A DNA stretch of 64,000 bases, taken from contig CM051019.1 in NCBI GenBank assembly GCA_027704905.1, positions 21,989,417 through 22,053,416 of the forward strand, written 5' to 3'. The stretch's first letter is position 1. Each line of letters opens with the position of its first letter. This document shows positions 55,377-64,000 of the stretch, in pieces. This DNA comes from Muraenolepis orangiensis. Taxonomy: Eukaryota; Chordata; Actinopteri; Gadiformes; Muraenolepididae. Under the pieces are notes generated by a model, which had not been told where the DNA came from, did no database searches, and was given only the letters and a program-made list of their open reading frames with translations. Position numbers and translations under genes: made by a program.

Positions 55377-55501
55377 TGTACCATTTTGAGTGTTTTGTTT
55401 TTTTTTGGTTTTGTCTTTGTTGTTTCTGTTGTCTTTTTGTTCAGTTATTTTGATCAAAATTTAGCTAGTGTAAATAAAGTGTTTTTTCAAAAGTCAAAAA
55501 G

Positions 55502-55587
55502 TCTTCTTCTTCTTCTTCTTCTTCTTCTTCTTCTTCTTCTTCTTCTTCTTCTTCTTCTTCTTCTTCTTCTTCTTCTTCTTCTTCTTC
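55502..55587. repeat. (TTC)n microsatellite at the LINE 3' end
   Basis: About 29 uninterrupted TTC units directly follow the LINE 3' end (aagtcaaaaagtc). Confidence 0.95.
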
Positions 55588-55833
55588 CATCATGCTTGGC
55601 GCTCCCGTCACTATCTGGCGTCTCCCCCTCTCTCTCCACCTGGTTAAGTGTGGATGTGAAGTGAGACGCCTTCACAGTACGTCAACACGCTGGATTGGGG
55701 GAAGAAGAAGAAGAGAAACAAGCCTCCCTGCGGTGTGCCATCATGTCAACACCGTTCAGGGGAAACCTCACCATGCTATCTGGATGATAGCGAGGCCATT
55801 TGCTGCACTTGCCAGTCACAGTTGACTGTGACT

Positions 55834-56045
55834 GGCCTCTCCTCCTCCTCCTCCTTCTCCTCCTCCTCCTCCTCACTTCTCCTCCTCTCTCCTCACTTCT
55901 CCTCCTCTCCTCCTCCTCTCTCCTCACTTCTCCTCCTCTTCCCCTCCTCCTCCTCACTTCTCCTCCTCCTCCTCCTCCTCCTCCTCCTCCTCCTCCTCCT
56001 CCTCCTCCTCCTCCTCCTCCTCCTCCTCCTCCTCCTCTCTCCTTC
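55834..56045. repeat. (TCC)n minisatellite
   Basis: TCC with cacttctcc interruptions in the first half, nearly pure in the second half. (GT)n arrays follow at 56057-56112. A 10-nt-arm hairpin (ccagtcacag and its complement) lies just upstream at about 55811-55834. Confidence 0.93.
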
Positions 56046-56085
56046 ACCTTCTCAGTCTGTGTGTGTGTGTGTGTGTGTGTGTATC

Positions 56086-56116
<31 letters not shown>

Positions 56117-56119
56117 CCT

Positions 56120-57290
<1,171 letters not shown>

Positions 57291-57597
57291 CCTCCCTGGT
57301 TGATTGCGGCCAAATGTAATTCAAAGTAACTCTCCTTATTAAGGGCTCTATCTATCTGTTCCCTCTCCTCTCATCCGTCTGTCTCAGTGTGTTGGTGGTG
57401 CTGGCGGTCCAGGAGTCATGAGAGCCACTTGATTAACGAGGGCTCGCTGCTTTACTTCACTTTATTCTATGGTGCGACACAGCCTCTGCTCTTGTTCTTC
57501 TGTGGTCTTTTGCTTCTTCGCTGGTTTTCTACCGTTTGTTTTGGCAAAAGAAAAAACAACAACATTGAGTCATTTGTGTCCGACTAAATCAACTCCT

Positions 57598-58062
57598 GTC
57601 ACGGCCGAGACCAGAGAGAACAGACGTCAGATGGAACTTTAAGGTGCTTTAATGTCACGCCGATAGCCGATCCAAGGCAGAGGGACAGACAGGGCACATC
57701 CACACGGGGCCAAGGCCAGCAGGGGTCGCTAACAGGTGGTCCAGGGTTGAGGCAGAGGTACAAAACCGCAAGGCAAGAACGAGGTCGTAATACAGGCCAG
57801 GGTCAAAACAGAACATAAGACGTAATACATCAACTTGACGTGAGGCTTCCCGAGAATCAATGTGTGTGATACTCCAGCGTCGTGCGAGTGTGCCGGGGGG
57901 TAGGCTTAAATAGCACCGTCAATTGTGATGCGCTGCAGCTGCGGGTGAGAATTAACAAGGGGGCGTGGCTATCCGGTAGTGTGGAGTGGGAGGAGACAGG
58001 AGTGTGGAATGTTATTAGGGGGCGTGGCTAAACGGGAGAGTGATGGGGAGACAGGAATGCAA
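57598..58062. repeat. Possible solo LTR or other dispersed repeat
   Basis: The stretch from tgtcacggccgagaccagag through gaacataagacgtaatacat to agggggcgtggctaaacgg has a texture seen in fish LTR elements (accaggcaaggtcaaaac-type words, two ggggcgtggct copies at 57961 and 58020). No partner copy exists in the window, so the assignment is tentative. Confidence 0.3.
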
Positions 58063-58379
58063 AACTTCATCTTGTGCCTGATGAGACGTACATTCTGTCT
58101 TCATTGGGTCTTCAGGGAAGAGTTAAAAAAAGGTTAAAAAACGGAAAAACATGTTCCACTAAGATCTTTATCCATGTTGACTCAGGTCCGTCCTGCAGCC
58201 TCCCACCTCGGGCCAGCCTCCTTCTGAGCCGGAGGTGGCCTCGCCTCGTCTCAATCTGAATGACGGTTTACCTCAAGTCTTCCTACCCGTGGGCGGGAGT
58301 AACTCAGGAGGTGTCAGAGCGGTCGTAGGAAAAGTGTGGAGGTTTCCCTGAGCAGGACTCCCTTATCCTAACTGCTCCT

Positions 58380-58505
58380 GACGTGGCGGCTGTCTCCTTG
58401 CATGGGTGACTGCATGGGTGAATGTGTGAATGAACGGGTGAATGTGATGCATGTCTTGTAAAGCGCTTTGGATAAAAGCGCTATATAAATGCAGTCCATT
58501 TACAA
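58380..58505 (+). repeat. LINE/SINE 3' tail
   Basis: gtaaagcgctttggataaaa followed by gcgctatataaatgcagtcc is a widespread fish LINE/SINE 3' end. Confidence 0.7.
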
Positions 58506-58927
58506 TTCACCCTCTTTCCCCCCTGATCTCCATCCACCCTCACCTCGTTCCCCACAAAGGTCCTCATCTCCCTTAACACGTGCGTTATCAGTGTTATAGT
58601 GTGAGAGGTCGGGACTTTGGATTCGTTGACTATGTTGTTGTTATAGTTTATTCCCCAAGTTGTGGTTCTCCTTGTGGGAGAGGACATTGACCTGATCCAG
58701 GGTCAGCCTCGCCGACTCCATGACCGCGGTCTGTCCTCCTGCGGTGCTGATTATATACGGGAGGATGGGGGAGGGTGGGGAGGGTGGGGGGAGAATAAAA
58801 AACGTTCCTTTAATGGAGTTTCTGTGAAATATTTCCCCATCGGGGTCCTGGCGCTCCCTGATAAATCGAGAGGAAATTTGAGGCAGCGAGGGTCGGCAAA
58901 GCCGGGAGTTGTGTGTGTGTGTGAACG

Positions 58928-58928
<1 letters not shown>

Positions 58929-58994
<66 letters not shown>

Positions 58995-59000
58995 AGAGAT
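58929..59000. repeat. (GA)n microsatellite
   Basis: GA array with one GGA interruption, next to a reverse LINE tail. Confidence 0.93.
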
Positions 59001-59009
59001 ACAAAATAC

Positions 59010-59265
59010 TATATATTTATTGGCCATTTGTAACAAGTACATTGAAATGCTTTCTCCCCATTCCCTCCCGCAGTATACATCTCCAAAACAATACCATAAA
59101 AATAATATATACAATAGAAATGAACACAAAAAGAACGACCAAGTGACTGATGGATGATGTGTACACGTGCTGAATTGTGCAAAATGCATTTAAAGTGCCA
59201 GTAGTGCAGCAGCATCATGAATACAGAGCAGTAACTGTGATGAGTTCAGAAAGCCCAGCAAGTAT
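59010..59265 (-). repeat. L2-like LINE tail, reverse
   Basis: Contains tgctttctccccattccctc, ccgcagtatacatc and gtgccagtagtgcagcagca, the cassette seen in the 28540 and 33800 copies. It leads straight into the 27-bp minisatellite. Confidence 0.75.
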
Positions 59266-59267
59266 GA

Positions 59268-59628
59268 CAGAGTAATGTTAATGACATGTTATGATAGTGT
59301 AATGTTAATGACATGTTATGATAGTGTAATGTTAATGACATGTTCTGATAGTGTAATGTTAATGACATGTTATGATAGTGTAATGTTAATGACATGTTCT
59401 GATAGTGTAATGTTAATGACATGTTATGATAGTGTAATGTTAATGACATGTTATGATAGTGTAATGTTAATGACATGTTATGATAGTGTAATGTTAATGA
59501 CATGTTATGATAGTGTAATGTTAATGACGTGTTATGATAGTGTAATGTTAATGACATGTTATGATAGTGTAATGTTAATGACATGTTATGATAGTGTAAT
59601 GTTAATGACAATGTTATGATAGTGTCAG
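59268..59628. repeat. 27-bp minisatellite inside a LINE tail
   Basis: About 13 copies of a unit containing gtaatgttaatgacatgtta then tgatagt. The flanks (atcatgaatacagagcagta before, gtcagcactcctagcagttc after) are LINE sequence. The unit equals the segment that forms the hairpin in the 28740 and 34025 copies. Confidence 0.92.
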
Positions 59629-59699
59629 CACTCCTAGCAGTTCAGTAGGTCACTGTCTGTGGATAAAAACTATCTTTAAACCTGCTAGTCCTTGCTGGA

Positions 59700-59700
59700 T

Positions 59701-59733
<33 letters not shown>

Positions 59734-59780
59734 GTTAGACAGATAGAGAGGGTAAGAGAGAGAAAGAGAGAGAGGTGTAT
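59700..59780. repeat. (GA)n and (G)n patch
   Basis: GA array followed by a G run at 59723-59734 and degenerate GA. Confidence 0.85.
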
Positions 59781-60116
59781 CATGGTAAAAAAAGTTAAAG
59801 GGAGCGCTTGGTTTGCTCCACTGTGGCACTCGGTTCTGAGGACAGAACTATTTTTAGCATTTTCCCTGCATGCGTCACCTGGGGTCAAGATGGGGTCAGG
59901 TGGAGATGAGGATGAGGGACCCGGTTGAGACCGTGACCTCCTACACAGCATGTGACTGTGAGTGAAGCGTGTGACACACACCTGTCTTTAGCAGTCTACT
60001 CTCGCCATACACAGTCAGCCACCTCAAGGAAATCACCCACGGCAACGCTGCTTGTTCCTCTCATCCTGGTGAGTCATCCCTTCGTGGCTCTCTGACCCGC
60101 TGCTCTCCATCCCTCA

Positions 60117-60372
60117 TGGTTGATGGATGCTCTCCATCCCTCATGGTTGATGGATGCTCTCCATCCCTCATGGTTGATGGATGCTCTCCATCCCTCATGG
60201 TTGATGGATGCTCTCCATCCCTCATGGTTGGTGGATGCTCTCCATCCCTCATGGTTGATGGATGATCTCCATCCCTCATGGTTGGTGGATGCTCTCCATC
60301 CCTCATGGTTGATGGATGCTCTCCATCCCTCATGGTTGATGGATGCTCTCCATCCCTCATGGTTGATGGATG
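60117..60372. repeat. 27-bp minisatellite
   Basis: About nine copies of a unit containing atgctctccatccctcatgg then ttgatgg. Minor variants carry ttggtgg and atgatc. Open frames on both strands are artefacts of the 27-bp period. Confidence 0.92.
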
Positions 60373-60477
60373 CCCTGGTTGGCCTCGCTGCGATGCTATT
60401 CTATGCTATTCTATATCTATATGATATATATGATATATATGATATATATCATATATATGAAAGACCAGAGCTGGCAC

Positions 60478-61480
60478 ACATGGTGCCCCCATCCTCATCA
60501 ACGGGGTGGAGGTCGAGCGTGTCTCCAGCCTCAGATTCCTGGGGGTCCACATCTCCGAGGAGGACCTCTCCTGGTCCCTCAACACGGCCTCACTGGTAAA
60601 GAAGGCACACCAGCGTCTCATCTTCCTGAGGAGACTGAGGAAAGCCCACCCGTCACCTCAGATTCTGGTGAACTTTTACCGGTGTGCCATCGAAAGCATC
60701 CTCACCGACTGCATCACAGTGTGGTACGGCAACTGCACTGTTTCTGACCGGAAAGCACTGCAGAGGGTGGTGAAAACCGCCCAACGCATCGTTGGACTAC
60801 CCCTCCCTGCAATAAACACTACCCACCACAAACGGTGTCTGAGGAAGGCACAAAAAATAGGCAAAGACCCATCTCACCCCAACCATGGACTGTTTTCCCT
60901 CCTCCCCTCCGGGAGGCGCTATAGAAACCTCTGTTCCAAGTCAAGCAGGCTTAGGAACAGCTTCTTCCCTCAGCTGTCATCTCCCTGAACTCTGGACCAC
61001 GAAGACAGCCCTCACCCCCCCCCTCCTCTGCTGCCCAACATATGAACTCTGACCTCTGCTGACTTTACCCTTTCACCATCCATGTCTTCAACGGCCTTGC
61101 ACTGTATCATAACTCCTCTACCTATAGTTTACATATGTATAGTTTACATATTTATTGTTTACATACCTATATATCTATATTCATATAGATATATATGTAT
61201 ATATATATCTTTTTTTTTGATACAACTGCATACCCCTGCTCACTACCGGTTACATATTTGTAATTCTGCACATATCTCATACCTACTCTATAAGTAATTG
61301 TATTTTTTTTAGTAGTACTGTTTTTACATATTTGACATATTATTCAACACTGTACATTATATATTACCATGCACTTAACTGCAACATTTGCACTCTGGTT
61401 AGATGCCAAATTATTTTCTCTGTACTGTACTTGTGCTGAACACTGACAATACATTAGAATCTAATATAATCTAATATATA
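60478..61480 (+). mobile_element. L2/jockey-type LINE, 5'-truncated, with 3' UTR
   Basis: The frame to 60988 encodes the RT C terminus: RFLGVHISEEDLSWSLNTAS, LVKKAHQRLIFLRRLRKAH, ILVNFYRCAIESILTDCITV, WYGNCTVSDRKALQRVVKTA and HPNHGLFSLLPSGRRY. The 3' UTR ends gcactctggttagatgccaa, ctgaacactgacaatacatt and a TCTAA-type tail. The RT core and endonuclease are absent. The tail is shared with 16388-16430, 25690-25945 and 27811-28191. Confidence 0.85.
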
Positions 61481-61615
61481 AATGTATATACAGCCGGTAG
61501 TGAGCAGGGGTATGCAGTTATATCAACAGTTGTAGATAAATATATATATTTATGGTAAGTACAGCAAAAATGTACATGGCTATCATACAGGTATGTAAAC
61601 AATAAATATTTACAT

Positions 61616-63260
61616 TTACATTTACATTTAGGGCATTTGGCAGACGCTTTTATCCAAAGCGACTTACAAGGTGTACATTTGTTGAAGTAGACCATAGCAT
61701 AACGCTGAGGTACGCAAACATAACAATAGAGCAGTTCACAAGTATTCATTATATATTCACAAGATGAATAACACAATTTGGTACTGCCAGGTCACCTGCT
61801 TAAGTAGCTGTGATAAGAGCGTGTTATCAACATTAAGGATATACACTTGCTAGAATATACAACATGCTAAGAGCTATTCATGTCAGGACTTAAGCAAGTT
61901 AGGGGTTCACAAAGGAGAAGGAGGCTTCATGGAGAGTCCAGGTGGACTCTGAGTTCATTCCACCTGTGGAGCCAGAGCCGTGAACAGCTGGGTCTTTGGA
62001 AGAGCGATGCTTGGTTGTTTTCAGTGAAGGTCGAACAAGTCGCCTGGCAGAAGTTGAGTGGAGCGCTCTGGCTGGGATGTAGGGCTTGACCAATGTTTGG
62101 AGGTAGGTTGGGGCAGTTCCATTGACTGCCCTGAATGTCAGTACCAGAGTCTAGAACTTGATGCTTTTACTGGAAGCCAGTGGAGATCGCGGAAGAGAGG
62201 GGTCACGTGGGAGAATTTTGGTAGGTTGAATACCAGGCGTGCTGCTGCGTTCTGGATGCGTTGGAGGGGCTTGGTAGCAGAGGCGGGGAGTCCCGCCAGG
62301 AGAGAGTTGCAGTAGTCGAGGCGGTGATGACGAGTGCTTGGACCAGGATCTGCGCCGCTTCACGTGTGAGGAAGGGCCGGATCCTGCGGATGTTGTAGAT
62401 GTTTTGGACAGGAATGATAGGAGAGATACCGGTCTGTAATTTTGGACATCAGTGGTGTCCAGGGATGGTTTCTTGAGGAGCGGCTTGATTCTGGCAGTCT
62501 TGAAGGCCGCCGGAAACAGGCCTGCATCAAGGGAGGTGTTAATTTGGGATGTAAGGAAGGGAAGGATATCGCTCGAGACGTCCTGGAGAAGAGAGGAAGG
62601 GATTGGGTCGAGGGGGCAGGTGGTAGGGTGGTTAGATGTCACCAGTTTGTTAACTTCATCAGGGGAGAGGGGGTTGAAACAGGTAAGGTTAGCGGGGGTG
62701 GGAGAAGAGGGAGGGAGGAAAGCGGTGGGGGTGAAGGAGGAGGTAATGTCGTTCACCTTCTTCGTAAACAAGGTGACAAAGTCATCAGCTGAGAGGGAGG
62801 AGGGAGGGGGAGGGGAGGGGGGGTTGAGGAGGGAAGAGAACATGGAGAAAAGTTTCCTGGGGTTAGAGGCAGAAGAGTTGATTTTTGTATGGTAGAAGGC
62901 AGATTTAGCAGCTGATACCGTGGAGGTGAAGCCAGAGAGGAGACGGAGGTAGTGAGCGAGATCATCAGGAGAGACAGATTTCCTCCATTTTCTCTCAGCT
63001 ACCCGCAGCTCTGCTCTACGAGCCCGCAGAGGTTGGGACAGCCAAGGAGGTGGAGGAGAGGCTCGTGCTGGTCTGGAGGTGAGAGGACAGAGAGAGTCGA
63101 AGGAGGAGGAGAGACAGGAAGTCAGAGTGGAGGAGGCTTCCTCTACCGACGAGAGAGAGAATTGTTGGGGGATGGTAGTGAGGAGAGGACAGATAAGATA
63201 AGAGAGAGAGAGAGTTTTCAGGTTACTACGGAAGGAAAATTTGCTTAAACTATAGGTAGA
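61616..63260 (-). mobile_element. L2 LINE, reverse, with internal deletion
   Basis: Read on the minus strand, 63000-62400 encodes the pre-RT and first RT region: RAELRVAERKWRKS-type sequence, NSSASNPRKLFSMFSSLL, PDEVNKLVTSNHPTTCPLDP, and PLLKKPSLDTTDVQNYRPVS. The frame then jumps near 62430 to 3' sequence, ending with the classic tail agtcgctttggataaaagcg (reverse of 61645-61670). The RT catalytic box is missing. Frameshifts occur upstream of 62843. Confidence 0.82.
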
Positions 63261-63652
63261 GGGAGGGAGTTCTGATTACAGTGCAAGGCAGTTAGCTGCC
63301 CACTGCTCCTCATACTAGGATGGGTTACATGCAGAGAAACGTATTTCACTGTGTGTACATACAGATTTAGATGTAGTTTAGATGTAGATATTGACTGGTG
63401 TGACGGCTACGAAGAACTAGTCTCTCTTCCTGTGTTCTCCTTGGAGACGGAGCGTGATGAAGTGACTCTCTAAACCAATAGGACGGTCCTCCCATGTGTC
63501 TCCCATCTCCATGAAGAGAGAGACACACTCAGATAGAACACAGTGATCTCTTCTACCCTTAAGCACCGTCCAGACTCTCTCACTGGCATTCATTAACCTC
63601 TGGGTATTCTGTGCTTTTGACCAGTATTATGCAAATGAATTAGTTCTGTGCT

Positions 63653-63701
<49 letters not shown>

Positions 63702-63810
63702 GTGGTGGGGGATGGGGGGAGTTTTGATAGATAGCTCAAGCATCGTCTGACATTGTTGCATATCCATGATTCATAACTACCCCCCCACACACTCGCACAC
63801 GTACACATAC

Positions 63811-63848
<38 letters not shown>

Positions 63849-64000
63849 GAATAAAACCTCACACCACATACACACACACAATGTATGTGTATTGGAATTG
63901 CATTTGTCACACAGGTGGAGGAATCCTTCCCATGTTTAGACCAGGTGAGTAGGGAGTAGTGAGATCTGTGGGCATGGATGACCCTATCGAAACACAGTGC
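63261..64000. other. Right-edge region, no gene seen
   Basis: Holds a dispersed repeat fragment (63285-63370), (GT)n at 63657-63700 and (CA)n at 63812-63846. No exon-like homology. Confidence 0.5.

Larger units (their letters stand above)
50815..55500 (+). mobile_element. Tx1/L1-like LINE inserted at a (TTC)n tract
   Basis: The element runs from about 50815 (ctggtgcatgctgggatttt) to about 55500 (taaataaagtgttttttc, then aaaagtcaaaaagtc). It is bounded on the left by (TTC)n-like sequence (50791-50812) and on the right by about 29 TTC units (55502-55587). It has a GC-rich 5' UTR, ORF1 with a zinc knuckle, and ORF2 with endonuclease and the C-terminal half of RT. An internal ORF2 deletion removes the N-terminal RT region at about 53548, so it cannot move on its own. 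Intact ORF1 and a 584-codon 3' ORF2 frame point to recent activity. Confidence 0.85.

Overview
The window is vertebrate and almost certainly teleost nuclear DNA. It has split genes with GT-AG introns, vertebrate housekeeping genes, very many microsatellites and minisatellites, and fish-type retrotransposons (L2-like LINE tails, a Rex3-like RTE fragment, a Tx1/L1-like LINE, a Ty3/gypsy element). The simple-repeat load recalls gadiform (cod-like) genomes, but the species cannot be fixed from sequence alone. There are no prokaryotic operons and no CRISPR arrays.

The left 26.4 kb is the gene-bearing part. fdft1 (squalene synthase, + strand, first coding exon off the left edge) occupies 154-7938. 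ctsb (cathepsin B, +) follows with coding exons at 10343-13784 and a probable 5' untranslated exon ending at 9696. mgat2 (Golgi GlcNAc-transferase II, -) is a single-exon gene at 18448-19923. rps29 (+) has three exons at 21774-22936. A two-exon MADF-BESS gene (-) lies at 23888-26394. FDFT1/CTSB and MGAT2/RPS29 are neighbour pairs in human as well. The five genes have unrelated roles (sterol synthesis, lysosomal proteolysis, N-glycan processing, translation, probable DNA binding), so this is a chromosomal neighbourhood and not a pathway cluster.

From about 27 kb to the right edge I see no convincing host gene. This part is layered repeats. A roughly 2.6-kb mosaic unit occurs three times (28192-30798, 30799-33430, and 33431-34223 continuing at 43166-43863). 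The third copy is split by a Ty3/gypsy LTR retrotransposon (34224-43160) flanked by a 5-bp target duplication, and that element was itself invaded by a LINE (about 38480-42728). Further right is a Tx1/L1-like LINE (about 50815-55500) with an intact ORF1, an internal ORF2 deletion, and (TTC)n at both ends, plus two other LINE fragments (60478-61480 and 61616-63260) and many minisatellites.

I found no evidence for a wholly new biological system. The observations most worth a second look are: a five-copy array of a complete 5' splice site at fdft1 exon 5; a Tx1-like LINE apparently inserted in a (TTC)n microsatellite; the dated nest of a tandem triplication, an LTR element and a LINE; a degenerate 2A-like motif in the nested LINE; CTCF-like motifs carried by the repeat unit and by gene flanks; paired MiT/TFE (CLEAR-like) boxes upstream of ctsb; and an 82-bp perfect palindrome in fdft1.
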